Origin: Tigriopus japonicus
Taxonomy: Eukaryota > Arthropoda > Copepoda > Harpacticoida > Harpacticidae
NCBI GenBank assembly: GCA_010645155.1
Contig: CM021323.1
Span: 6,999,442-7,063,441 of the forward strand
Direction: 5' to 3'
DNA: 64,000 nt
Shown in pieces: positions 1 through 10,715 of the stretch (its first letter is position 1; every line of letters begins with the position of its first letter). A program made the translations under genes and the position numbers. The notes below the pieces were generated by a model. That model did no database searches and was not told the origin of the DNA. It was given only the letters and a program-made list of their open reading frames with translations.

Positions 1-338
1 TGAAGAGAAATACCTGAAAGATTGCTAACAGTGTGACCTAAAATCTTATTCATTAAAACAAAAACTCATGTTAAAACCCTCTATATTGCAGGAGAATATT
101 TCATTTAACGATTGATTATGTTATTGAAACAATTTTTGCTTACCAAAATGAGTTTCATTCAAAAAAGTGCCTATAGATATATATTGTATATCTATATTAG
201 GACGCCTTTCAACTGATGAGTGAGAGATCAAAATAACCACCCTTAATTGACTGGGTAATTTTTCATCAGACAAACATTCCTCGAATAACTGTACATCCTT
301 AGTGATTCACTGACCGAAATTAATTGTTAAATCTCAAA
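1..338. other. 5' flank of the hAT gene, no gene seen
   Basis: AT-rich flank upstream of the hAT transposase ATG. A pyrimidine-poor TTGCAG acceptor-like site occurs near 100, so an upstream non-coding exon is possible. No terminal inverted repeat of the hAT element could be recognised here; its left end may lie outside the window. Confidence 0.4.
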
Positions 339-590
339 ATGACAGATGAAGTTTCCTTTTGGGTTCTAACCACAGTAGATGGTATCCAAACGTGGACTGA
401 CATTCATTTTTATGGCGGCGAAAATCAGGAAGAAAATGAAGAGGAAAACATGCATGTTGTGTTCTCCCTTGATGACAATAATGATGTTGATGCGGACCAG
501 AGACAAGTTTATGATAATGATGGTAATCATCAATGTAGTCATGGTTATTGTTACCACCACCAAGATGCCCATTGTGACAACAACCGAGTT

Positions 591-881
591 GAAGATGATT
601 GTAACAACCAAGGTGATGATGATGGCGATGGTAACAATCAAGATGATGATAACGATGATGACATGTACCAACGTGATGGTAATGATGGAGACAACCACGG
701 AGGTGAAGATGATTGTAACAACCAAGGTGATGATGATGGCGATGGTAACAGTCAAGATGATGATAACGATGATGACATGTACCAACGTGATGGTAATGAT
801 GGAGACAACCACGGAGGTGAAGATGATTGTAACAACCAAGGTGATGATGATGGCGATGGTAACAATCAAGATGATGATGAT
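591..881 (+). repeat. 114-bp coding tandem repeat (Asp/Asn/Gly-rich)
   Basis: Units start at 591, 705 and 819, exactly 114 bp apart, and continue after the gypsy insertion at 5897-6090. Each unit encodes 38 residues rich in D, N and G with a single M-Y-Q-R and one Cys. The length is a multiple of three, so copy-number changes keep the transposase frame. Confidence 0.9.
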
Positions 882-1085
882 TGGTGTGATTGAATTTATC
901 GATTGCTAGAGATCAAGGGAAATGTTGCGAGGAATATAAAAAAACAGGTTCTCGAGAGAGAAAGGAGATCCTGACTCTCAATCTTTCGAGGTACGAATAT
1001 GGGTCGCCCCGTGATTAACTTTGAACAATAGAATTGTATGTGTTTTAAACCAGTGTTTCATTACAAGATATGCAGAACCAAACCA
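882..1085 (+). repeat. 5' LTR of gypsy element 1
   Basis: 204-bp direct repeat matching 5688-5891 with constant offset 4806. It begins TG and ends CA and carries the promoter-bearing copy for this element. Confidence 0.95.
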
Positions 1086-1103
1086 TGGCGCAGACGACTG
1101 GAA
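1086..1103 (+). promoter_or_regulatory. Primer-binding site of gypsy element 1
   Basis: TGGCGCAGACGACTGGAA directly abuts the 5' LTR. TGG is the complement of a tRNA CCA end, and TGGCGCAG is what a tRNA ending CTGCGCCA (as some tRNA-Ser do) would prime. The tRNA identity is inference. Confidence 0.75.
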
Positions 1104-1205
1104 ACGACATCTCCCAAAATGTTCGATTTTAAGGCTTGATCAACCCTAATTTCGTTCAATTTCATAAGATATAAATTTGGATTGGAGCTCACAAATATCG
1201 ACATC

Positions 1206-4200
1206 ATGGAACACGAAGCGTTGGTATCTCTAAAGGCAAAACGCCGGGGATTGAAATCTTCACTGACAAAAATCCGAAGAGCAGCTTGTGAAGTTGTTGA
1301 AAACTTCGCGAATGGCGATCCGTCACTTTTGGAAGAGTACCTCGGTACCTGGGAGACTCGCCTTCAAAAATTTTTGGAAGCGGAAGATATGGTTGCTTGC
1401 CATGAGGACGCAGACACTATTGATTTAGATAAAGACATGGTTGAACATGAAGACGCTTTTTTCAGAGTAAAGATCAAAATTCAAGGATATCGACGAGAAT
1501 TTGATGCAGGAGTTATTCAGCAGGAACAAAGGAGTCCTGTTCCAGCATCTACTTCAGGGCCTGGACGACCAAACCCCGCTTTACCCAAATTAGATGCCAG
1601 GAAACCACCTATTCTAAAAGAAGATACGGACCACAAAACATTTGTTCGATGGCGTCCTCTTTGGGATAACTATGCGAATTTAATGCTCATGGATCAAAGA
1701 GATCGTACGATCCAAGTGGGACTCTTTTGGGAGAGTTGCTCCGCCGGATTCCTACGAATAGTGAACCACTCTTTGGGCATTAAGCCTGGTACGGGAAGAA
1801 ATGTCCAAGAAATATTGGATATTGTCGAACATCATCTGAGGAGTCTTCGAAATCAACATTTGGACATAAGAGATCTATTGGCAGTTCGCCAACATGAAGG
1901 ACAAGATTATACATCTCTTTCAAACGAAATTCGAGAATTAGCAGATTATGCTGGTACATCCCAAATAACTGAAGACACGTTGTTAATTGGTTTGCTCTTA
2001 CAAGCCATGAAAGACGAAGGTGATAAAGCCAAACTTATGGAACGCAACCTCAAGACATTTGATGAGTGTCGTATTTACATCTTAGAGCTAGAAACAGCTC
2101 GTTGTGGCGCCAAATCGATAAGTCAACAACATTCACAAGTTTTGAGTGTCAATGCTACTTCGAAGTCAACCTACAAGAAAAATTCGGGATTCAAACAAAA
2201 ATTGAATTTCAAGAAACAGGCGTCGAAAAAAACAGAAGGGACAAAATGTTCTTTTTGTGGATGTGAACCGCATGACCGTTCTTCTTGCCCTGCTAAAAGC
2301 TCAACTTGCAACGTTTGCAATCGTGTTGGTCATTGGGGTGTTGCTTGTCGTAATTCCGACAAAAGCAAGAAAGTTGGTGGTGTAATGCTTCAGGTTGCAT
2401 CATCCAAGCTTCAAATGCCCAAGGATAACCAGATTAATGTGACTATTACACCCTCTGGGACCAACAAAGCTGTACAAATAATATTTTGTGCTGATACAGG
2501 AGCAGAGGTCACCATAATTGGCCTTGATTACTTCATGGAAGTTAAACTCTACGATTGTATAACCCAGTTCGTCCAAATTTCCAAAGAGATGAACATAGTT
2601 GGTGTCGATGGAAGATCATTGAGCCAATTTGCAATGTTCCAAGCGGATCTTAAATTGGGTGGCAGGTGTGCACCAAATGTGAATATCATTATTTGTCGAG
2701 GGTTACAAGGTGCATATTTAAGTTTACATGCGTGTAAAATTTTAAATATTGTTAGTCCCGAATTCCCCCAACCCATGGTTGCGACCGTGAGTTCCAAGGA
2801 ATCTGCCACAAAATCAGATTCTGGTGTTTGGTCAAAAGAAGATCGGGATAAGTGGATTGAAACTCTACCGGATGACCCAACTTCAGAGGATTTTTTATAC
2901 GTCGAGAAAACACTGAAGTCTGTCTACTCGGATGCTTTCGACGATTCCATCTTGAAGCCAATGCGTGGTCATATTGTCGGGGATCCCATGGTCATCACAC
3001 TGAAAAAAGATGCCAAACCTTTTGCAGTTTATACTGCTAGAAAAATTGCACTTCCACTAGAGAGTAAAGTCAAGAACTCTCTCGAAGATATGGAAGACAA
3101 ACAAATCATCGGGCCTGTTGGGGACGTCCCAACTGAATGGTGTCACCCAATAGTGGTGGTACCAAAACCGGATGGAGGTGTGAGAATGTGTGTGGATTTG
3201 ACTAAACTAAACACGGAAGTTCAACGATCTGCCCACCCAATCAAAACACCAAATGAGGCTATTTTGGGATTCAAGCCAACTCATAAGTTCTTTTTCAAAC
3301 TGGATCTGGTAAAAGGATATTGGCAAATGGCCTTGGATAAGGATTCCCAAGACCTTACGACCTTCATTACCCCTTTTGGAAAGTATAAGTTTCTTCGAGC
3401 TCCTATGGGATTCATCTCCACGGGAGACTCTTACTCATATCGAGGCGACATTGCGATGGCACGACTCGACGTACAAAAGGTGGTTGATGACATCGCTGCT
3501 GGGGCTTCTTCCTACAAAGACCTGATACGACTGGTGTGTGATGTGCTTGAAAGATGCGTCTTTTACGGGTTTACGGTCAATAAAAAAAAAAGTGTTATTG
3601 GTGGAGCCCGCTCGATCAATTTCGTGGGATTTCTAATTGCTCATAACAGTATATCTGCCGATCCAAAGAAATTGAACGCTATCGAAGATTTTCCCGTCCC
3701 CGTTAATCGGACAGATTTGAGATCATTTTTTGGTCTCGTTAACCAACTTGGGCAATTTTCCTCCGAAATCTCCAAGTCAGCTGAACCATTACGGGGTCTC
3801 CTCAAAGTGAGGAATGAATATCAATGGCTCCCTGAACATGAAAATGCATTCAAAGATGTCAAGAAAGCACTAATTTCACCCCCTGTCTTGGGAATGTATA
3901 CACCACATGCCCCAACTGTTCTTCAAACGGATGCGTCCAAACTGAATGGTCTGGGATTCGTTTTGCTCCAATTTCAAGAAGAACGTTGGCGCCTCATCCA
4001 GTGTGGATCAAGATTTCTCCAGGATTCGGAGACAAGATATGCGGTCATTGAGCTCGAGGCATTAGCAATTTACTGGGCTGTTAGGAAATGCCACATATAC
4101 CTGTCAGGACTGCATCATTTCCGAGTTATTACAGACCACAAGCCTTTGCAAAGCATCTTCACTCAAAGCCTCAATATGATTGAAAATCCTCGAATCCAAA

Positions 4201-5633
4201 ATTATCGGTCCAGGCTCTCGGTTTATAATTTTTCGGTGGAATGGAAAAAGGGGAAAGAACATGAAGTGCCGGATGCCCTTTCTAGATCGCCAATAGCCGA
4301 ACCAGAGGATGAAGATCAAATCGATGAGATTTACACCCCTCAAATTATTGCTAACATTCGCATTCATGAGTTAGACTTGACTCTTGATAAGCTGCGCGAA
4401 CAAGCTAAAACCGATGAAAAATATCAGAGATTAAAAACCGCTGTATCAAATGACAGTGTTCCAATATCCAATGATGGATATGTCTCGCTCTTCAAGAATT
4501 TGGCGTCAGAGCTTTCAATTGAAAGTGACCTAATATTGAAAGGTCGTCAAATCGTTATACCCCCGAGTGCGGTGAAAACTATCCTACATCAGCTTCACGC
4601 CAGCCACCAAGGGATCGAAAAGACAAAACGTCGTGCGCGAAACACTGTCTTTTGGCCGGGTTATACCTCGGATATCACCAATGCAGTGAGGTCATGCCAT
4701 GAATGCGCATACTATCTCCCTTCTCAAGCCCCGGAACCCTTCACTCAAGAAGATAAACCTTCAAGACCTTTTGAAATGGCTACAGTGGATCTCTTTTCTT
4801 ACAATTCCAAAGAATATCTTGTCTATTCAGATCGATACTCGGGATTCCCTCTGATTACGAAATATGGCGCCACCCCGACCGCATCGAAAATTATACAAGA
4901 TTTGATGAAATTTTTCGCTCTTATGGGAGTTCCAAACATACTTCGTTCAGATAATGGACCTGAGTTCTCAGCTTTTATTACCCAAACGTTTTTGGAGGAG
5001 TGGGGGGTAAAATGGGAGCCCTCATCTCCTTTTAACAGTCAGTCAAATGGTCATGCAGAATCCATGGTGAAGATAATCAAGCATTTACTTGCAAAAACTG
5101 GCGGCGATATCAATTCCAAAGAATTTAATAACGGTTTACTCGAACTTCGGAATACCCCCAAGACCGATGGATTGTCGCCGGCGGAACGACTTTTCGGGCA
5201 TATCTTGCGTTCACAACTACCTGCGCATTCTCGCCATTACATTCCAGCACTTTCATCTAAAACCGAAATTGCGGATAAAAAAAAGAATTATAATGATCAC
5301 TTCCGAAAACTTCATCACGACCGATCCGCAAAGAATCTTTGCAAACTAGCCTTTGGTGAACGAGTATTTGTTCAAAATCATGTGAACAAACGGTGGGACA
5401 GGGTTGCTAAGATTGTTGGAATTAAAGGTGATCGGCGATATCGTTTACAGTTCCCGTCTGGAAGTACATTGTGGCGAAATAGAAAGTTTCTCAGGCAGTG
5501 TCGACGACCCAATGAAAACGATCAAAATGAAGTCGACAAATTAAACCTGTCCATGTTGAAGAACTCCCATATCAACACCCCCCGGATCATTCCTCGAACT
5601 CGACGTGCTCCTAACAGATACCAAGCTGGATGA
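1206..5633 (+). CDS. Gag-Pol polyprotein of Ty3/gypsy element 1 (1475 aa)
   Basis: Single fused ORF for capsid-like Gag and Pol. Visible in order: Gag (about 1-340), two Cys-rich zinc knuckles (CSFCGCEPHDRSSC and CNVCNRVGHWGVAC), an aspartic protease (DTGAEVTIIG), reverse transcriptase (FKLDLVKGYWQM, RAPMGF, active site VVDDI), RNase H (TDASKLNGLGF, TDHKPL), and integrase with an HHCC finger and a catalytic triad (TVDLF, RSDNGPEF, NGHAES). The order PR-RT-RH-IN places it in Ty3/gypsy, not copia. The open frame extends to a TTG at 1182, but 1206 is the first ATG. The RT motif has Val where most relatives have Tyr or Phe (Y-x-D-D). No Env ORF follows. The frame is intact, so it may be active. 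Confidence 0.93.
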   Translation: MEHEALVSLKAKRRGLKSSLTKIRRAACEVVENFANGDPSLLEEYLGTWETRLQKFLEAEDMVACHEDADTIDLDKDMVEHEDAFFRVKIKIQGYRREFDAGVIQQEQRSPVPASTSGPGRPNPALPKLDARKPPILKEDTDHKTFVRWRPLWDNYANLMLMDQRDRTIQVGLFWESCSAGFLRIVNHSLGIKPGTGRNVQEILDIVEHHLRSLRNQHLDIRDLLAVRQHEGQDYTSLSNEIRELADYAGTSQITEDTLLIGLLLQAMKDEGDKAKLMERNLKTFDECRIYILELETARCGAKSISQQHSQVLSVNATSKSTYKKNSGFKQKLNFKKQASKKTEGTKCSFCGCEPHDRSSCPAKSSTCNVCNRVGHWGVACRNSDKSKKVGGVMLQVASSKLQMPKDNQINVTITPSGTNKAVQIIFCADTGAEVTIIGLDYFMEVKLYDCITQFVQISKEMNIVGVDGRSLSQFAMFQADLKLGGRCAPNVNIIICRGLQGAYLSLHACKILNIVSPEFPQPMVATVSSKESATKSDSGVWSKEDRDKWIETLPDDPTSEDFLYVEKTLKSVYSDAFDDSILKPMRGHIVGDPMVITLKKDAKPFAVYTARKIALPLESKVKNSLEDMEDKQIIGPVGDVPTEWCHPIVVVPKPDGGVRMCVDLTKLNTEVQRSAHPIKTPNEAILGFKPTHKFFFKLDLVKGYWQMALDKDSQDLTTFITPFGKYKFLRAPMGFISTGDSYSYRGDIAMARLDVQKVVDDIAAGASSYKDLIRLVCDVLERCVFYGFTVNKKKSVIGGARSINFVGFLIAHNSISADPKKLNAIEDFPVPVNRTDLRSFFGLVNQLGQFSSEISKSAEPLRGLLKVRNEYQWLPEHENAFKDVKKALISPPVLGMYTPHAPTVLQTDASKLNGLGFVLLQFQEERWRLIQCGSRFLQDSETRYAVIELEALAIYWAVRKCHIYLSGLHHFRVITDHKPLQSIFTQSLNMIENPRIQNYRSRLSVYNFSVEWKKGKEHEVPDALSRSPIAEPEDEDQIDEIYTPQIIANIRIHELDLTLDKLREQAKTDEKYQRLKTAVSNDSVPISNDGYVSLFKNLASELSIESDLILKGRQIVIPPSAVKTILHQLHASHQGIEKTKRRARNTVFWPGYTSDITNAVRSCHECAYYLPSQAPEPFTQEDKPSRPFEMATVDLFSYNSKEYLVYSDRYSGFPLITKYGATPTASKIIQDLMKFFALMGVPNILRSDNGPEFSAFITQTFLEEWGVKWEPSSPFNSQSNGHAESMVKIIKHLLAKTGGDINSKEFNNGLLELRNTPKTDGLSPAERLFGHILRSQLPAHSRHYIPALSSKTEIADKKKNYNDHFRKLHHDRSAKNLCKLAFGERVFVQNHVNKRWDRVAKIVGIKGDRRYRLQFPSGSTLWRNRKFLRQCRRPNENDQNEVDKLNLSMLKNSHINTPRIIPRTRRAPNRYQAG

Positions 5634-5673
5634 AGTTGGGTTGATTATGTTGACGTTGATATTTGAATTTATT

Positions 5674-5687
5674 ATTTTTGGGGGAGT
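5674..5687 (+). promoter_or_regulatory. Polypurine tract of gypsy element 1
   Basis: TTTTTGGGGGAG lies immediately upstream of the 3' LTR, in the position where plus-strand synthesis starts in LTR retroelements. Confidence 0.8.
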
Positions 5688-5891
5688 TGGTGTGATTGAA
5701 TTTATCGATTGCTAGAGATCAAGGGAAATGTTCCGAGGAATATAAAAAAACAGGTTCTCGAGAGAGAAAGGAGATCCTGACTCTCAATCTTTCGAGGTAC
5801 GAATATGGGTCGCCCCGTGATTAACTTTGAACAATAGAATTGTATGTGTTTTAAACCAGTGTTTCATTACAAGATATGCAGAACCAAACCA
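5688..5891 (+). repeat. 3' LTR of gypsy element 1
   Basis: 204-bp copy of 882-1085, followed by the second ATGAT duplication. It contains one apparent substitution relative to the left LTR. Confidence 0.95.
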
Positions 5892-7907
5892 ATGATGATG
5901 ATGATAACGATGATGACATGTACCAACGTGATGGTAATGATGGAGACAACCACGGAGGTGAAGATGATTGTAACAACCAAGGTGATGATGATGGCGATGG
6001 TAACAATCAAGATGATGATGATGATGATAACGATGATGACATGTACCAACGTGATGGTAATGATGGAGATAACCCCCGAGGTGAAGATGATGTTTACAAT
6101 GATAAAGAAAAAGATGGTGATGAGAAAGATGGTGATGAACCTGATGTGTTGAGCCAATTAGATATTGAATCACATAATACGGCCAATACAGCCCCAGGGC
6201 TACATTCCTCGTCAGTCTTGTGGAGGACAATCTTTAAAAAGATCGACGAAGACAATTCGCTATGCAACCTTTGTAAAAAATGGTTCAAGTCAAAAAGTGG
6301 ATGCACAACATCATTGTGGCGTCATGCCAGGAGGTTCCATATGTCTGAAGTTCAAATCCTAAGAGGTAGATGGGTTATATGGTTCCTTAGTTAGTGTATT
6401 TGTCCTTACTTTCAACATTTCTTACAGAAACACATTTATGCAAGTTGATGAACTCCAAACCTAATTCACCCCCCAGTGAACACAAAGGAAAACTCGATCA
6501 AGCCCTGGTCATGATGATAGCCAAGGATCTCCAACCCATATGCATTGTTGATGATGTGCGATTCAAAAATTTTTGTGCTGAAATGAATTCGTCTTATCAA
6601 CTACCGTCGAGAAAATATCTTTCCAATTCTTTAATCCCATCATTGTTCAAGAAGACCCAACACGACATTTTGAAGAAGTTGGAGGCAATTGATTCCGTGT
6701 CCATTACAACGGACTTGTGGACTTCCGTGAATAATTCATCTTTCATGGCCATAACTGTACATTTTTGGGACGATGGCGATGGAAAGCTCCAACGTTTTGT
6801 GTTGGATTGCCATAGGGTTCGTGGCAAGCATAGTTCAGAAGCATTGGCGAATGAGCTCAAACTTGTTTTAACCCGGTACTCCTTAATGACTAAGGTTGTT
6901 GCCTGTGTGACTGATAACGCAGCCAACATTGTCAAGGCCACTAAGGACATCAACATCAGGCATTTTGGTTGTTTTGCTCACACGTTGAACCTGGTTGCCA
7001 ATTCATCCATTAAGGGAAGTACGATCCTATCTTGCTTAAAATCACATGTTAGTTCCATTGTCGAACTAACAAAAAGAAGTTGTAGTGCTTTGGAAGTATT
7101 GGATGAAATACAAAGGAAACTAGGAGCTACAAAGCCTAAGAAGCTTATCCAAGATGTAGCCACGCGATGGAATGCTACTTATGAAATGCTAGATCGAATG
7201 TTGGAGTTAAAAGACCCAATTACATTATTTCTCAATGAACCTGCAATAGCTGATAAGGTTGGCACCATGAGCCCTAGTTCTTGGAAGCATTTAGATATCG
7301 CTGTCGAAATGCTCCATCCTTTGTACGAAGCAACGCTTGAACTTTCGGGAGAGAAGGAGCCAACTGGTTCCAAGATCATTCCCATAACAAAGATGCTGAT
7401 TTCTCAATACCGCACCTTCGTTTATGAATCCTTTGAAGGGACATTCAAGCACGATCTTGCTAAACATGTCCTTTTAAATTTAAGTGCCCGATTCGGATAT
7501 GTTGAGAATTCAGAAGAACTTTGTCTTGCAACGCTGTTGGATCCCAGATTCAAAAATCGTTGCTTTCAAAATGACGACAGAAAATCTTCTTCTATGGCTT
7601 GCCTTCAAAATAAAACACAAGAAATCTACCGAAAAGAGAACAGCACAAGTGAAAATCAGTCATCATCGTTACAAACATCAACTAATGAAGAACACTTAAT
7701 TCCAAACAAAAGAAGAAGGCACTCAATATGGGAATCATACGATAAAGATGTGAAAACCAACAAAGTTAATGATAATGCTGTGACATTAGAACTTTCGTCT
7801 TATTTCCACTTGCCATGCCAAGATCGGTTAACGGACCCTATTCAGTGGTGGACAAATGAGGGTCGAGGGCAATGTCCGATTCTCTTCAAATTGGCCGTTA
7901 GATACCT

Positions 7908-9099
7908 TATGGACGGTATTTACAGCACGATTTCATGCCAGCAAGGTTGCGTGATTTTCCACAAACATTGCGTGCGCTTCCGAAATTTACTTCGAAAGTA
8001 TGTTTTCTAATTCTTCACTCGCAAATGAAGAAAGTTTGCAAATAATGGTTTTAAAGGTATAAATATGAAAAGTTATGGTGTTCTATGAAAGTTAAGTAAA
8101 GTAATTTTGCCGGAGTGCCTCAGTTATGCTGATGTTGTATCTTTGTATTCTGAACTCTCTTTAATATAGTTCCAGTCTTGTTTTGATGAAACTAACGGAC
8201 CTAAATGTACTGTACTGCTACGATTGCTACCCATCATTCCACGTGTGTCTTTAATTCTCCTCTGAGGGACCAATGGGTCCAACCCTTACGGATTTACTTC
8301 AGCCCTTTCCGCCGCCTTGTGATGGATCAGCACCCCAACTAATTCCGTTTGCCTTGGATTCTCCAATTTTACTCTTTTGAGTTTGGATTTTACTCTTTTT
8401 GAGTTTGACTAAATTTGAAATGGAAGAACATGGTTTGAAGCAAGTGGTTTAAACAAAGGTAGATCCCTCCATCAATAATACACCAAATATTAAATTGGCA
8501 CTGGTTGTTCTAGCAGTAATTTCTCATTTACTTTCCTCTAAATTGCATATGGACGGTATTTACCGCTGGATACAAGGCCAGCAAGGTTGCTTGCAAGGGT
8601 TCTACCTTGCTTTAAACCACTTCCTTTAAACCGTGTTCTTCCTTTTCAGATTTAGTCAAACTCAAAAAAGAGTAAAATTGGAAAATCCAGGCCAAACGGA
8701 TTTAGTTGAGGTGCTGAACCGTCACATGAGGACACAAGACGGCAGAAACGGCTGAAGTAAATTTGTAAGGGTTGGACCCGTTGGACCCTCAGAGGAGAAT
8801 GAAAGACACGTCCGTTAGTCTCATCAAAATAAGACTGGAACTATATTAAAGAGAGTTCAGAATACAAAGATACATCAGCGTAACTGAGGCACTCCGACAA
8901 AATTACTTTACTTAACTTTCATAGAACACCATAACTTTTCATATTTGTACCTTTAAAACCATTATTTGCAGACTTTCTTCATTTGCGAGTGAAGAATTAG
9001 AAAACTTACTTTCGAAGTAAATTTCGGAAGCGTGCGCAATGTTTGTGGAAAATCACGCAACCTTGCTGGCACGAAATCGTGCTGTAAATACCGTCCATA
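7908..9099. mobile_element. Palindromic foldback element (MULE-like, 10-bp target duplication)
   Basis: 1192 bp with arms of roughly 490-560 bp that are near reverse complements (left about 7908-8465, right about 8606-9099), around a loop of about 140 bp. Both ends read TATGGACGGTATTTACAGC inward. It is flanked by exact TTAGATACCT at 7898-7907 and 9100-9109. The left arm carries an extra stretch of about 45 bp near 8215-8260. A third copy of the terminus occurs in the loop at 8548 in the left-arm orientation. No transposase ORF is seen. Ten-bp duplications fit Mutator-like elements (9-11 bp); family assignment is inference. It interrupts the hAT transposase just before hATC. Confidence 0.85.
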
Positions 9100-9389
9100 T
9101 TAGATACCTTAGTATCCCTGCCACTTCAGTGCCTTCAGAGAGGGTGTTTTCTACAGCCGGACAAGTACTTTCCAAAAAACGCAATCGTTTGGGCGATGAT
9201 TGTGCTAAACAACTTATATGCCTTCATGAAAATTTGACGTGATAACTTCTTCATTGTAAAACGTCAATATGTCAGAAGTGAAGTGTGCGGTTTTTGTTTT
9301 TGTTTGAGAATACACTTTTATTCTTTTTAAGTACAAGTTTAAAAATACTTTTTTGTTCTCTATGTAAGGACATTGTGATCTGGAATGAG

Positions 9390-9535
9390 TAGGGGTGCAA
9401 ATTTCAGGCAAATAAGATTTTATGCCCATAAGCATGTTTATTTGCTATTTGCTAGCTTTTAAAGTTTATATGCCATTTTTCATTTTATGTGCCATTTAAG
9501 GGCAAATAGATACAAAAATTTTCGGTTTTCAAAGC
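9390..9535. repeat. Probable end of a hAT-type element with GCAAATA repeats
   Basis: TAGGGGTGCAAATTTCAGGC resembles the TAG/CAG-GGG-TG ends of the hAT elements elsewhere in the window and is followed by repeated GCAAATA and ATTTGC words. No matching opposite end was found, so the element is truncated or diverged. Confidence 0.4.
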
Positions 9536-10225
9536 TTAACCCTTTTGAAACCAACATACAAAAAAACGTTGCAACGCAAGATTTTATTTAAGTCATTAGT
9601 ACACACTTATTTAAAATTTTCATTTGCTAAAGCACGTCAACATTGAAATCAGGTGGCAAATCACGACATTATTAGCACATTCTAGTCAGCCTGGCTAACA
9701 AGTGTGACTAGCAGCTAAAATTTGAATATCAAAGAAACCATATTGAAACATACAATATCAGTTATAAACTATTTCTACGGCGTCAATGAAGTCATGGTCT
9801 TCACGCATATTATGAATACCTGAAGAGAGAGTTAGAGTTCGATTACACGATTTAACAAAATTGTTAAACACGAATAAGTTCAATCAGTGGCGGTCACCTT
9901 TTGTACCTGTCATTTCGTTCGTAAGACTTGATACCGTCTTGATGCCAGCTTCTGAGATGTATTAATTGAGACCGGCATCAGTTGGTCTCATGTATTGGAA
10001 ATGCCGTCTCCTCCCATCACTAGCTTTTAGTTCTTTTAGATCTTCAACACTTGGTCACGCTGGGACCTGGTTATTAGTAGTCTCAGTCTCACGTTTGTTT
10101 GGTCGGATTGGTCGTTGATTCTAAACTTTAGTTGATTCCTTCAGTCGATCGTTCTTTCCCACGTTTTGGACAACGCTCGGTCGTCAATAAAAAGAGTGGG
10201 AAGTTCAAATGTCTAGTTTTGCCTT

Positions 10226-10362
10226 CAAGTAATTGACTTTTGAACACTCTTGGGCACTTTTGGACACATTTGGACACACTTATTTTTGGACACACCTGGA
10301 CACTCTTATTTTTGGACATTTTTGGACACCTTGTGGACAGGGGTGGACAAAATGTCCAAAAA
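10226..10362. repeat. Degenerate tandem repeat of TTTTTGGACAC
   Basis: About ten irregular copies of a TTTGGACAC core, ending at CAGGGGTGGACAAAATGTCC. That last string has the look of a hAT terminus, but no partner end or target duplication was found. Confidence 0.6.
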
Positions 10363-10715
10363 TCAAAAGCCCGCCTTGTTCAGGAAACAAAGGATAAAAA
10401 ATGACAATCACCGCCATCTTAAAGTAGAAATGGTTTTGGGAGCTTCTGTTAAATCCTGGGCCTTGATTTGTGATTATTCAGCATGATTTTTCATGATTTT
10501 TTTGAATTCAAAGATATTGTAGCTGCCCTCTTAAAGACTCGAAATACGTAGGGAAATCAACTTTAAGATAGAAGCAGCAATTTTAAATTGAGGATAGCTC
10601 TGAAATCAAGAAATTTTGCCCTTGTTTTGCCCCCAACTAATGGCAAATTTAGTAACCATTGGTTAAACCTCTTCATACAAGTGCCAACTTTCAGATCAAT
10701 TCTTTTCAACCTCAC

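Larger units (their letters stand above)
877..5896 (+). mobile_element. Complete Ty3/gypsy LTR retrotransposon (element 1) with 5-bp target duplication
   Basis: The element proper is 882-5891, flanked by the 5-bp duplication ATGAT at 877-881 and 5892-5896. The two 204-bp LTRs start TGGTGTG and end CCA; by eye they differ at one position (GTTGCG versus GTTCCG). A primer-binding site directly follows the left LTR and a polypurine tract precedes the right one. One uninterrupted Gag-Pol ORF lies between. It sits inside the acidic repeat of the hAT transposase. Near-identical LTRs and an open ORF indicate a recent insertion. Confidence 0.95.
339..9242 (+). pseudogene. hAT-superfamily transposase gene split by two insertions
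   Basis: Cut-and-paste DNA transposase, normally nuclear. Coding pieces are 339-881, 5897-6365, 6428-7907 and 9110-9242, with a 62-bp GT/AG intron at 6366-6427. From the N-terminus there is an acidic Asp-rich region with 38-residue repeats, a BED-type zinc finger (CNLCKKWF, then HARRFH), a RNase-H-like catalytic core (TTDLW, then CVTDNAAN, then FAHTLNLV, ATRWNATYE and LLDPRFK) and the C-terminal hATC dimerisation motif (WWTNEG, then IPATSVPSERVFS). A gypsy element inserted in the acidic repeats and a foldback element inserted at the RYL codons before hATC. Removing each insert with one copy of its target duplication leaves the frame open, about 874 codons, so no other lesion was seen. The start is the first ATG in frame; an open TTG codon lies 15 bp upstream. 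As it stands the gene cannot make a full protein. Confidence 0.85.

Noticed and set aside
366..869. Ile/Val-rich antisense ORF (167 aa) and Met/Thr-rich third-frame ORF
   Set aside because: Both are translations of GAT-rich coding repeats in wrong frames; the acidic frame leads into the BED finger and transposase.
1182..1205. Upstream extension of Gag-Pol 1
   Set aside because: The extension starts with TTG; the first ATG is 1206.
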